A stretch of 64,000 nt of DNA from Mesorhizobium sp. WSM2240 (GTDB lineage Bacteria > Pseudomonadota > Alphaproteobacteria > Rhizobiales > Rhizobiaceae), in assembly GCF_040438645.1 (NCBI RefSeq), contig NZ_CP159256.1:434001-498000 (forward strand), written 5' to 3'. The stretch's first letter is position 1, and each line of letters opens with the position of its first letter. Positions 54,856-63,737 of this stretch are shown here, one piece after another. The translations under genes and the position numbers were made by a program. The notes under the pieces are model-generated. The model saw nothing but the letters and a program-made list of their open reading frames with translations, was not told the DNA's origin and did no database searches.

Positions 54856-56085
54856 GTGCCCCAACCAATTTTCGGCCTGACCCTGGACAGGATGAACCGC
54901 CTCTATATGGGGATCGTCACCGGCTGGGGGGCGGTAATCGGCAGCGCCGTCAGCTTCATGGTCGGCGGTGCGTTCATCTGGGCGATCGTCCGCCTCCTGA
55001 GAAGGGATTTTCCCCTGTCGCGGGTTCGCGAAGCTCGGATAGTAGCGCTGATCTTTGCGGGTTTTTTCGCAATTGAAGCCCTCGCCGGAGCGATTTCATA
55101 CAATGGCGTCGTGACCCTGTACGAAATCGGTCAAAACACGCTCTATCTGGCCTTCCTGCCGATCTACTCCCGCCTTTCGGTTTCGGAACGCTCAGGCGTT
55201 CGCGACGCGGTCGAACTTGCTGCAATGGGCGGCGCCTATGTGGCATTCGCCATTGCCTCGGTTGAGAGCTTCGGATTTGGCTTGCGGGCTGAAGGCGGCG
55301 CAGGCAACGCCTATCCCTTCGCACTTGCAAATTTCATGACCCTCACGATCACTTTCCTGGCCAGCCAGCGCGCGCATGGCCGATGGCGTGTGCTGTTCGC
55401 GCTGGCCGCACTCGCCTCAGTCGGCAGCATCATCCTATCAGGGACACGCGGCCTGTGGGCCGGACTCGTCATCGTTCCGGCGATCTGCATCTGGTTCTAT
55501 CGCGATCACATAGCGCGGCGCTACCTGCTGCCGTCCATAGCGGTGTTTTCGGTCGCACTGTTGGCCTTCGGGCTGTTTGCCACGCCCTTCGTCCGCGACC
55601 GTGTCGAGTTGCTGATCGAAGACTATGGGCAAATAGTGGAAGAGGGCGATTATTCGGGATCGCTCGGCAAGCGATTGACCGTCTGGAAAGCGGGTTGGCA
55701 ACTCGTCACGGAAGCGCCGTTCTTCGGTCACGGGCCGGGTCACAGCGCAGAACTGATGATCGAGCGCACCAAGGCGATCTCGGGAACGCCTCTCTCATAT
55801 TCGCATTTCCACAATGTTTTTCTCAACTATGCCGTACGCGATGGCATTCCCGGCGCCCTGATCGTCGCGATGATGCTTCTCGGCCCGGTGATTCTGGCCT
55901 GGCGCAAGAACCGCGACGAGATGGGAGACTATGGCCTGGCCATGACGGGGGGCATCATGATGAGCTTTTTCCTGAGCGGCCTGCTGAACAATATGATCGG
56001 CCATGACCTGTCCGACTCGATGTTCATCGTCGGAATATTGACCGGCCTGTTTTTTGTTTTTGGGCCTAGCGCCCAGTCAGGGTAA
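54856..56085 (+). CDS. O-antigen ligase/polymerase-like membrane protein (WaaL/Wzy_C)
   Basis: 409 residues with about ten membrane segments (first IVTGWGAVIGSAVSFMVGGA). The large periplasmic loop holds the Wzy_C motif SGTRGLWAGLVIVPA, GHGPGHSAELM and the ligase His in YSHFHNVFLNYAVRDGIPG. Ligases of this kind move lipid-linked polysaccharide to lipid A-core or polymerise it. GTG 54856 has GAGG 11 bases upstream, right after the stop of the epimerase remnant; upstream ATGs are in the same frame. High GC, unlike the pse genes. It could attach the ABC-exported chain to LPS. Confidence 0.88.
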   Translation: MPQPIFGLTLDRMNRLYMGIVTGWGAVIGSAVSFMVGGAFIWAIVRLLRRDFPLSRVREARIVALIFAGFFAIEALAGAISYNGVVTLYEIGQNTLYLAFLPIYSRLSVSERSGVRDAVELAAMGGAYVAFAIASVESFGFGLRAEGGAGNAYPFALANFMTLTITFLASQRAHGRWRVLFALAALASVGSIILSGTRGLWAGLVIVPAICIWFYRDHIARRYLLPSIAVFSVALLAFGLFATPFVRDRVELLIEDYGQIVEEGDYSGSLGKRLTVWKAGWQLVTEAPFFGHGPGHSAELMIERTKAISGTPLSYSHFHNVFLNYAVRDGIPGALIVAMMLLGPVILAWRKNRDEMGDYGLAMTGGIMMSFFLSGLLNNMIGHDLSDSMFIVGILTGLFFVFGPSAQSG

Positions 56086-56228
56086 GAACTGAATAGATGC
56101 TCTTGATCGCATGCATGGCAAAGGCCTTTGCCGCTCCTCGTTGCCGTGAACACTTTCGCCGCGAGGCTCGTACCACGGCCTGAGGGCGGTAACAGTCCGG
56201 CAGGTTTTTGACCCCGTCAGTGGGATCA

Positions 56229-56322
56229 GCTAGTCCCTATGATTGCTGGGCCAGCGGGCTTAACCCTACCGTTGCATATTGGATGATGGGCCGCCCTCAG
56301 GCCTAGCAATCATAGGACTAGG
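56229..56322. repeat. 94-bp imperfect inverted repeat
   Basis: CTAGTCCCTATGATTGCTGG (from 56230) and its near-complement CTAGCAATCATAGGACTAGG (to about 56322) flank a 45-base centre. Only two or three mismatches in 22. Not a T-tailed terminator; it could be the ends of a MITE, a recombination site or an operator. It lies in the 530-base gap 56086-56616, where I see no gene. Confidence 0.6.
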
Positions 56323-56616
56323 CCGTGTGGACGAGTTGACTCAGGTATAGGTGTGAGGTCCCGCCAAAGCCAGTCCATTGTGATCTCCATCGAATCTCGC
56401 AAATCCGACGGAATCATAACCTGCTGAAATCGCTCAACCCTTTTTGGAACGGACACTTACAGTTCAGGCTTCAACACCTGCCGAACCGGACGGCTTCTTA
56501 CCGCTGCCTAGACTCTCCCATATCCACCAAGCTTTTTTTTGGAGGAGAGCTAGGCTACAGAGGTAGCGCCGAGCCTGCCCCGGAGAGCGGCTCTCCGCCT
56601 CAACCTTTGTCCGAAA

Positions 56617-57381
56617 ATGTTAGATAGCCAGAAATACACTGAAACTCTCCGCCGCGCTGTATCTTCCATTGAAGATACGGAGTCCGACAGTAGAGAGAAG
56701 TCATACGACAAGATCCGCAAGGCGAACGAACGTTTCCTCGATAAGCATAGGGATTTGTTTGCCCCCGAAGCCGTGGTGCAATTGACCGCAGCGCTTGAGG
56801 AAATGATCGCCGCGCACCGGCGAGAAGCCGAGCCCCTAGCAGACAAAGCGATCCCGAATTCCACCCACCTATCTAATGGTCCACTCGGAGACGCTGGGCC
56901 CGAGGCATCGGCAGCTTGGCGACGGTTTTTGGTGGGCATGTTTCTCGGAATTGGAATCGGCGTAGTGGGGACCCTCAGCGTCTTTTTGTTATCAGAAGGG
57001 GAAACGTTGGCGCTCCAACTGGCCAACAAGAAAAACCTCCCGCAGGTCGAAATCGCAGTCGGGTTTTTGGATAGAATTCGCGAGGAAGTTACAAGCCGCC
57101 AACGGGACGATGCCGACGGCTTGAGCGCCGTCGCCGGGGCCAAGATGATTGGCCTGAAAAGCGTAATGCCTGAGCTGGCCCGGGAAATGCCAAAAACGCT
57201 GCCAAAAAGCTCCGCGGTGGTACTCCGGGCGGATGCCACCGGCTACAAGATCCTTTTTAACTGGCCGCTATGTGCCACGGTGCAGTACGCCAGACCGGAC
57301 CTGGTTGACCCGGTTCGGGCGCGCGACGTGCTCGGCTGCTCTCATTTCGGTATCTGGAATGAAGCCGGCGCAAAATGGTGA
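56617..57381 (+). CDS. Single-pass membrane protein, unknown (254 aa)
   Basis: Cytoplasmic helical N-terminus (KYTETLRRAVSSIEDTESDS, later LTAALEEMIAAHRREAEPLA, coiled-coil-like), one membrane helix at about 107-128 (RFLVGMFLGIGIGVVGTLSV then FLLS), and a periplasmic domain of about 125 residues with QVEIAVGFLDRIREEVTSRQ and a Cys pair (PLCATVQ, VLGCSHFGIWNE). No RBS of note. Not recognised; resembles proteins with a pilin-like or sensor periplasmic part only in layout. Confidence 0.7.
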   Translation: MLDSQKYTETLRRAVSSIEDTESDSREKSYDKIRKANERFLDKHRDLFAPEAVVQLTAALEEMIAAHRREAEPLADKAIPNSTHLSNGPLGDAGPEASAAWRRFLVGMFLGIGIGVVGTLSVFLLSEGETLALQLANKKNLPQVEIAVGFLDRIREEVTSRQRDDADGLSAVAGAKMIGLKSVMPELAREMPKTLPKSSAVVLRADATGYKILFNWPLCATVQYARPDLVDPVRARDVLGCSHFGIWNEAGAKW

Positions 57382-57523
57382 TCGAGACTGCCACTCAGGC
57401 GGACACGACTTCGTCGCCGCGACAGTTGAGTTGGAACAAAGCTCTCAGCTTGGCAACTGCTGGGTTCCCAAGGGGTCCCCTGTCGACGCCACCCTTGGAG
57501 CGGAGAAGCCCACCGTTGCTCCC

Positions 57524-58558
57524 TAGAGCATCTTCGAAGAACGCAGAGTCGGTTTTGGGATTCACGCGGTCGGGTTTGTCTGATTCACTGCTCTTGGTGA
57601 TTTGCAGGAGGTTGTGATGACGAGGAGCCTTAGCGGCGACCTTCGCGGTCGGGTGATTGCTGCGATTGAAGACGGGGTTTCGACGCGGGAGGCGGCGCGG
57701 CGCTTCCGGATCGGGATCTCGACGGCGGGGGCCTGGCATCGCCGCTATCGCGAGACCGGCGAGATGCAAGCACGCAAGCAAGGCCAGCCGTCGCGCTCGA
57801 AGCTCGATACGCATGAGGCTTTCATTCTCGCCCTGATCGAGGATGCGCCGGACATCACGCTTGCCGAGATCGGGGAGCGCCTTGCCGCCGAACTCGGCGT
57901 GCGTGCGGCACCCTCGACGGTTTGGCTGTTCCTCGACCGGCGCGGCATCACGTTCAAAAAAAGACGGCGCACGCCTCAGAGCAGCAGCGCCCCGATGTCC
58001 TGCGCCGCCGCATTGCCTGGTTCGACGGTCAGCTCGACCTCGACCCCGAAAGACTGATCTTCATCGATGAGACCGCGGCGTCCACGAAAATGGCCCGGTT
58101 ACGTGGCAGGGCGCCATGTGGCGAGCGATGCCGGGCGGCCGTTCCACACGGCCATTGGAAGACAACCACGTTCACCGCCGGTCTGCGGCTCGACGGCATG
58201 GCCGCGCCGATGCTGCTCGACGGCCCGATGAACGGTCCGGCGTTCCTGGCCTACGCCGAGCAAGTTCTCGCGCCCGAGCTTCGCCCCGACGATATCGTGA
58301 TCATGGATAATTTGCCGGCCCACAGGATCAGCGGCGTGCGCGAGGCCATCGAGAAGGTCGGGGCGCGGCTCCTGTTCCTGCCGCCATACTCGCCGGACTT
58401 CAACCCGATCGAGATGCCTGCTCAGAAAGGCCGCTGCCAGAACCGTCGACGAACTCTGGTCCGTTGTCGCCGATTGCCTCGCAGCGTTCACCGCCCAGGA
58501 ATGCCGACACTATTTCGAGGCAGCAGGCTATGACCCGGATTAAGTCGAATCTGCTCTA
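57524..58558 (+). mobile_element. IS630-family element, copy 2
   Basis: About 1035 bp between TA dinucleotides, with ends TAGAGCATCTTCGAAGAA and (reversed) TAGAGCAGATTCGACTTA, the same as copy 1. Inserted in the loop of a terminator hairpin. Compared with copy 1 it has a deletion of about 20 bp near the end of the transposase gene. Confidence 0.9.
57617..58543 (+). pseudogene. IS630 transposase with slippery site and 20-bp deletion
   Basis: ATG 57617 (after AGGAGG) opens MTRSLSGDLRGRVIAAIEDG to GITFKKRRRTPQ; the A7 run at 57955-57961 allows a -1 slip into KTAHASEQQRPDVLRRR, FIDETAAS, VIMDNLPAHR and NPIE. After NPIEM about 20 bp are missing relative to copy 1, so the last 45 residues are out of frame (they survive as ECRHYFEAAGYDPD in another frame). 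The DDE residues are intact, but the C-terminal helix is lost. Confidence 0.88.
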
Positions 58559-58589
58559 GCTTGCGGCGGGTTTCTTGTTTCAAACTCGG

Positions 58590-59124
58590 AAAGGCGTAGC
58601 GGGACTGTCAAGAGGATTCGCCCGGACGATGGCGCCCGCGGCTTCGGCGTCAGCCTGGATAGCCAGTGTCAACGCGTGGCAGTAAACGGTGTCTGTCGAC
58701 GGCGACAGAAGCGCGGCCGTGCATGACTGTTGTGGCTCCAACGCGACGCCATCCACGCCCGAGAGCAACGACAGGTCGTCGACGCGGTTGCGTGCTGTGC
58801 GCCGCGCGATTTCCTTCAGTTTCAACGCCTCGGCAGCGTCCGTCGCGACGATAAGCTTGCCGCAGCGGCTGTAGGGAACGCCCCGCGCGTCGTAATAATC
58901 ATAGACGCCTTCCCGACCCTCCACACAAAAGGGCGCCATTAGGCTGCGCTGCGGATAATATATGGCTGGCCGGCTCGAATGACTTCACTGTGAGGGACGA
59001 CTGTATGGGCGCCGATCGCCCTTTCCTTTCGACCATAAGCACCTCACGCCCAGACAGCGCGATGGAGCGCGATGGCCAGACCTACAATCCCGGCACCGAT
59101 TACAACGCAATCGACTTCATCCAT
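58590..59124 (-). pseudogene. L-2-hydroxyglutarate oxidase-like FAD enzyme, N-terminal half, frameshifted
   Basis: ATG 59124 opens MDEVDCVVIGAGIVGLAIAL (FAD-binding GxGxxG) and soon stops. Other frames carry VMVVERKG, then MAPFCVEGREGVYDYYDARG, CGKLIVATDAAEALKLKEIA and CHALTLAIQADAEAAGAIV, all consecutive pieces of LhgO/DadA-like oxidases. The C-terminal half is absent. Confidence 0.75.
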
Positions 59125-59255
59125 TCATCCAGGGCAGCGTGTCGACGCTGCATGAGCGGATGGATCGCTTTATAATTGAACCCAATGCCAGCCGGACGAA
59201 GCTTGCCTTGAGAGAGTGAATCCTGGCAGGGGGGTTCCTCGGCACTCCCATACTG

Positions 59256-59287
59256 ACCCCGTAGCTTCTGCTGCGGGGTCTTTTTCG
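59256..59287 (+). terminator. Strong rho-independent terminator
   Basis: GACCCCGTAGC / GCTGCGGGGTC with a TTCT loop forms an 11-bp stem (one wobble) and is followed by TTTTTCGC. Plus-strand only. No intact plus-strand gene precedes it, so it may be left from a lost gene or shield the minus-strand operon from read-through. Confidence 0.85.
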
Positions 59288-59315
59288 CATATGCGCCCAG
59301 GCACGACGGTCTGTT

Positions 59316-60389
59316 TTAGGCGTAAAGCTCACCGAACCTGCCGGTGATCACCATCTGGCTGTTAATATCGTTCAGCCTGACAGCTTTTCCTTGCTGTAAG
59401 CCAGACGAGGCAATTGCCCACAAAACACGCTGATTGAGCGCCACCTCTTCAGGCGAGATCGTTGGCGGAGTTCCCTCAACAATCGCATTGTACAATTCGA
59501 GAAATGCTTGGCTCGTACCGCTGCGCTCGACTTGGACCGGTACAGGAACAACGTCGCTGAAATATACGCTTTCGGGCGAAACCTTCCGGTGAAGCTCGAC
59601 TCGTTCGCCATTTGAAACCACTCTGATTGCACCCTCGGTCCCAGAGATGGTGACAGACATTCCGGTCGAACTGGAGATCAGCCCACGAGTGCCATTGGCA
59701 AAGACAACGTGGGCGAACTCTACTTTGGGGTCGCAGTCGATTAATTTTTCGGTTGCCGTCGCACTTCCGAAGTCGCAGACAGCATTCACCGTCTCGATTT
59801 CGCGCCCGCCAAAGAACAGCAGCAAATCTACGCTGTGCGGGTGCGACCACATCAACAGCTCACGATAATTATGGGCTATATTGATTTCGCGAACTTCGCC
59901 AATGTCGCCGCGATCGACCATCATCTTCGCCACCCTGTATGGCGCCATGAAACGCCGCAACGTTCCGTAGGTGAAGTAAATACCCGTTTCCGCGATTTCA
60001 GCCATCAAAGACTCGCCCTCAGCGAGATGCTGAGCCAGAGGCTTTTCAGAATGAATACCACGAACGCCGTGTTTGACGGCCGCGCGGATGATCTCGAGCC
60101 GGCCCGGTGTCCTTGTCGCAACGGCTAGTATATCCGGTTGGACCGAAGCCAGCATTTTCACCGCGTCTGTCATGCACGCGGCGGGCGGGATGCCGAGGCG
60201 CTCGCCGACCGCCATGGCTCGGTCCCCATCACCGTCACAAACAGAGACAAGTTGAAGGCCGGGGTGCTCGGCAATGGCCTCGGCATGGCTGAGCGGAAGC
60301 CACGCCGGTGGAAGCATCGACCGTGTCCGTTCCGTCGTGGACGCGCCCATCCGGCCACATCCGACCAGTGCGACCCGCAAGCTATTCAT
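59316..60389 (-). CDS. Gfo/Idh/MocA family oxidoreductase
   Basis: 357 residues. NAD-binding start RVALVGCGRMGASTTERTRS; the catalytic Lys is in RGIHSEKPLAQHLAEGESLM (E-K-P); the C-terminal sheet domain has LLMWSHPHSVDLLLFFGGRE with the catalytic His. Such enzymes oxidise or reduce sugar C3/C4 or other hydroxyls of nucleotide sugars and inositols. Nine bases separate it from the MDR oxidoreductase upstream, so the two act as a pair in the polysaccharide locus. Confidence 0.9.
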   Translation of the reverse strand: MNSLRVALVGCGRMGASTTERTRSMLPPAWLPLSHAEAIAEHPGLQLVSVCDGDGDRAMAVGERLGIPPAACMTDAVKMLASVQPDILAVATRTPGRLEIIRAAVKHGVRGIHSEKPLAQHLAEGESLMAEIAETGIYFTYGTLRRFMAPYRVAKMMVDRGDIGEVREINIAHNYRELLMWSHPHSVDLLLFFGGREIETVNAVCDFGSATATEKLIDCDPKVEFAHVVFANGTRGLISSSTGMSVTISGTEGAIRVVSNGERVELHRKVSPESVYFSDVVPVPVQVERSGTSQAFLELYNAIVEGTPPTISPEEVALNQRVLWAIASSGLQQGKAVRLNDINSQMVITGRFGELYA

Positions 60390-60398
60390 CCCGAACCC

Positions 60399-61382
60399 TC
60401 ACCATTTCAGTACTGCGGTCACAAGCCCCGGCTCACGGTTTGCCAGGCGCTCATACAGGTCGCCCAGCTTATCGGCAGCGGCGATTTCCGAAACCAGATG
60501 TTGCGCAGGTAGCCGCGCCCGTCCAACTTGGTCGACCAGCCATTGCATGTTGCGCTTGACCGTGAAGCGCACGTCGGTTGGCGAGACATCGATGTTGGGC
60601 AGCATTCCGCAGGCCATCACAGTGAGCTGCTTGTCGTACAAGAACTGCGACGCAAGCGGGTTGAAATCCGGCGCAGGCTGTCCTCGTCCTGGAAACCCGA
60701 GCACGGCAATTGTGCCGCCTGGCCTCGCGGCGCTTAAGGCCAGCTGCCAGTCCGGCCAAGTGTTGCTTGTCGTCACCACTATGTCGAGTGCGGGCACCGC
60801 AGAATGATTGTCTTTTGAAAGCACCTCGATTGCGCCAGCTTGGCGTGCCCTATCGGCTATGTTTGTCTGGTTGGAAAATGCATATGCAGCGCCCCCGCCA
60901 GACGACGCCATTCCAAGAGTAGCAAGACCGATTGGGCCAAGCCCGATTACGCCGACACTATGTCCTGGCCGGAACTGAGATTTGAGCAGAGCGGCGTAAC
61001 CGAGATGAAACAGATAGCTCACGCTCACCAAAGCGGGATCGAACGCTGGATCTAGGGTCGCCAGCACTGCGCGTTGGTGGCAGACAAAAGCTTCTCTATG
61101 CGACTCATGGGTGACCACCAAGTCTCCGGGACGATAGGCGGTTACCTCCGCCCCAACCTCTAGAACCTCCGCGACATTGCAATAGCCGACAAGCCTTGGA
61201 TAGACCTTTCCTGGGCGAAGAGGATCCGCCCCTACATAGGCGGCAACCTCCGTTCCGGGGGATATGGCCGAAAACGTCGTTCGGCAGAGGATGGACTGAG
61301 GATCCGACGAATTGAGGCCCACGGTCTCTCGTTCCCACACGAGATCACGAGGTCCCGTAAGCTTCGCAACGCGTACGTCCAT
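60399..61382 (-). CDS. Medium-chain dehydrogenase/reductase
   Basis: 327 residues of the MDR superfamily. GroES-like start: SILCRTTFSAISPGTEVAAY, KVYPRLVGYCNVAEVLEVGA, YRPGDLVVTHESHREAF. Rossmann part: GHSVGVIGLGPIGLATLGMA. The classical catalytic-zinc Cys/His set is not obvious, so it may be zinc-free, like BchC-type or bi-domain oxidoreductase N-terminal domains that occur next to Gfo/Idh partners in capsule loci. Probably acts on a sugar intermediate together with the downstream gene. Confidence 0.88.
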   Translation of the reverse strand: MDVRVAKLTGPRDLVWERETVGLNSSDPQSILCRTTFSAISPGTEVAAYVGADPLRPGKVYPRLVGYCNVAEVLEVGAEVTAYRPGDLVVTHESHREAFVCHQRAVLATLDPAFDPALVSVSYLFHLGYAALLKSQFRPGHSVGVIGLGPIGLATLGMASSGGGAAYAFSNQTNIADRARQAGAIEVLSKDNHSAVPALDIVVTTSNTWPDWQLALSAARPGGTIAVLGFPGRGQPAPDFNPLASQFLYDKQLTVMACGMLPNIDVSPTDVRFTVKRNMQWLVDQVGRARLPAQHLVSEIAAADKLGDLYERLANREPGLVTAVLKW

Positions 61383-61491
61383 GATTGGCCCCCCTTGTGC
61401 TGGCCGATTTAGATTACCCCCGTGGCAGGGTCGCCTTGCCCTGCAGTACGGACTTCATGGAAGCTGTTTTCTGCCGATTGGGCTCAAACTT

Positions 61492-63639
61492 CTATGATGC
61501 GGCCGCGGCAGATCGAGTGCGCCGCGCCTTTCGCTTTGCATCGCGCGGTCGTTCGAGGTTCAGCGATCGGGTAGGCAAATTAACGACCGGCGTGGTAGCC
61601 AAGTCAAATTCGAAGAAGCGGCTAGCGGCCTTTGTCACGTTGGGATCGCCGTTCTGCTCCAGGTCAAGCAACTGATTTTCGTAGAACATGTTCGGGCCGA
61701 TCGGTTTGTTGGTTGCCGCGCGGCGAACATAGCCAAAGGGGATCGTGACGAATTCGGACTTCATGAACTGCATATACGCGGTGGCCCGCCCAACCGTATT
61801 GGCCGGGATCGCCAGCGGGAACGTTCCATTGAAAAGGCTCTTGTAGTCATCCAGTTTGCGGAGCAACGGAGCATCTATCGGGTAGTCCTTCTCGGCCCAC
61901 TCGCTTTCCGCAAAGGCCGGGCAACCCAGCACCTGATATTCCGCATACGCCGTGCCATTCCAAAGGAAGCAGGCATCTACGTAATCAGCAAGCTCCGACG
62001 AATTGAACGACGAGTGCCCCAAGAAGATGACGTTATTCGGCAGCGACTCGGGGAGTAGATCGCGCAGTTTCTGGCTGCCGCCTTGAACGATTTCGGAACG
62101 CAGTTCGTGAGGGTGCGGCTTGATAATCAGCAGCGAGTTTGACTCCTCCGCCAGGTTCACCAGGCCCTTGGCCCAAGAGGGAAAGTCCCGGAAAACATTT
62201 CCCCGATCATCAGGAGCCGCGAAGTCGATGAGAACCTTGCCGAAAACGCAGAACACCTTGCGTCCTTCCGCCTTGGCAGCAGCGATGGCTCCGAGGACGG
62301 TCTGCCGCTCGAGGTCGTCGGTGCCGCTGGTCCCGCTTCGGTTCAGGTTAATCCACTCCAATACCATTTCTCGTCTTGTCGTGGCTTCCGGATCGCTGGC
62401 AATGAACTGATCCAAGCGGTATCGGCCGGCAAGCAGAGGATGCCTCACATCTGGCCTCGCCGTCATGTCCTCGACGGAGATGGTGCGGGCCTCAAGAGTT
62501 GAGAGATTGGAGAAGTAGTTTTCATAGGCAACAGACAATCCCACCAGGTGGATGTTGTGCCGCTTTCCAATATGCTCGCACCAGCGGCGCACGACACCCC
62601 AAGGCGCAAAGTGCGTGTCCATCGTGACCAGACGAATTGGTTTTCCAGTCTTCGAAGCTAGAGTCACCAATCGTTCGCATATGACCAGTGCAAGGTCGCT
62701 CCGACGAAGCATCGAGTGGAACAAACTGACTGCCTGGGTTGTGTCCAGTTTCCCGCGATAGACGCCCTGCTGCTTGCTGATGCGCTCCGCGAAAAACGTG
62801 TAATAATTAATCCCGGAGCAGGAGACGATTTCGTTCTCCCAATCGATAGTCCACTGGTTATGCAGTTCATCAGACGACCACGGCTCATCCGAGAGGGAGC
62901 TGCCATTTGTCCTGATCGCACCAGAAATGCCCTGCAATTCAGGGCGCCGGGAGAGCGGCATGGTGGACGGTATGACCGAGCACACATCATACCCCTGCCG
63001 CAACAGTTCCACGCTTATCGGAACCATGAGGCCAGACGTGATGCGATGGTTTAAGTCAAATAGAACGACGTAACCCTTGGGGTCGACTTGGCCGTAGCGT
63101 TCTATGTAGTTGGAAAATAGCTCATACCCCTTGCCTGCGAAAAGCGTGTGCCCGCGTCGGGCGCGAAGACTAGCGTTTTCACCAATATAAGCCGCTTTGG
63201 TTGCAAAGCCTTTGAATGCGAGGTCGTAGCGACCGATGTCGCGCAAACTGTCCCAACAGGCTTGCAGAAGGTGCGGATTGATATCGGCGTTCCGTGGGAT
63301 CATGGCCGCGAGCTCTACCGCATGGCGCAGATTGCCACGCCTATATTCCAGCGTTGCCCAAGTGACGAGAGTGTCCGATGCCAACTCCGAAACGCCTTTC
63401 ACCGTGGCTTCGTCTACCTGTTTGAGCGACAAAGTGCGACGGAGATTTGCAAAGGCTTTAGGCCGGTTTACGACCTCGATATCGGGTTTGGTGGCTTTAA
63501 CCGGTAGCTTGTAATCGACAGGAACCTCTTCCTGGCGGGGCAGCACTGGCTTGCCGTCAAAAAGCGGTCTGTTGTTTCTTACCCTCCACAGAGCTTGTCT
63601 TACATTGTAAGGAACGATCTTCCTGACAATCGCGCGCAT
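61492..63639 (-). CDS. Large capsule-type GT-B glycosyltransferase
   Basis: 715 residues from ATG 63639. Helical N-terminal part (ELASDTLVTWATLEYRRGNL, TPR-like), then a GT-B core: GYVVLFDLNHRITSGLMVPI, and a second domain KVFCVFGKVLIDFAAPD with SLLIIKPHPHELRSEI and CFLWNGTAYAEYQVLGCPAF, the IKPHP...NGT-x-x-x-E pattern of capsule (KpsC/KpsS, CDP-glycerol-type) transferases. Basic Ala-rich tail. Likely adds an acidic sugar to the polysaccharide. First gene of the block followed by the two oxidoreductases; 109 bases separate it from them. Confidence 0.85.
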   Translation of the reverse strand: MRAIVRKIVPYNVRQALWRVRNNRPLFDGKPVLPRQEEVPVDYKLPVKATKPDIEVVNRPKAFANLRRTLSLKQVDEATVKGVSELASDTLVTWATLEYRRGNLRHAVELAAMIPRNADINPHLLQACWDSLRDIGRYDLAFKGFATKAAYIGENASLRARRGHTLFAGKGYELFSNYIERYGQVDPKGYVVLFDLNHRITSGLMVPISVELLRQGYDVCSVIPSTMPLSRRPELQGISGAIRTNGSSLSDEPWSSDELHNQWTIDWENEIVSCSGINYYTFFAERISKQQGVYRGKLDTTQAVSLFHSMLRRSDLALVICERLVTLASKTGKPIRLVTMDTHFAPWGVVRRWCEHIGKRHNIHLVGLSVAYENYFSNLSTLEARTISVEDMTARPDVRHPLLAGRYRLDQFIASDPEATTRREMVLEWINLNRSGTSGTDDLERQTVLGAIAAAKAEGRKVFCVFGKVLIDFAAPDDRGNVFRDFPSWAKGLVNLAEESNSLLIIKPHPHELRSEIVQGGSQKLRDLLPESLPNNVIFLGHSSFNSSELADYVDACFLWNGTAYAEYQVLGCPAFAESEWAEKDYPIDAPLLRKLDDYKSLFNGTFPLAIPANTVGRATAYMQFMKSEFVTIPFGYVRRAATNKPIGPNMFYENQLLDLEQNGDPNVTKAASRFFEFDLATTPVVNLPTRSLNLERPRDAKRKARRTRSAAAAS

Positions 63640-63737
63640 CGATTCACTCTCTAGTTGGCCTCGGCGGTCGCCCACTTAGCGCGTACCAGTTGACGAGTCA
63701 CTCCCCTGTTTTCGCTGCGCCCACCTAGGAGGTCCCA

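Larger units (their letters stand above)
57433..58582 (+). repeat. Two-hairpin dispersed element, copy C, split by IS630
   Basis: Left part 57433-57523 begins GGAACAAAGCTCTCAGC, with hairpin 1 CCAAGGG (57468-57474)/CCCTTGG (57492-57498) and the left arm AAGCCCACCG of hairpin 2. The right arm CGGCGGGTTT lies after the IS at about 58563-58572. Removing the IS (with one TA) restores the loop and a stem with one mismatch and one wobble, matching copies A and B. Confidence 0.6.

Noticed and set aside
55383..56006. Plus-strand open frame of 207 codons
   Set aside because: Other-frame shadow of the O-antigen ligase gene; no membrane segments or motifs.
59256..59287. Terminator of the Gfo/Idh gene
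   Set aside because: Its T run lies on the plus strand, whereas that gene is on the minus strand, so it does not fit as that gene's terminator.
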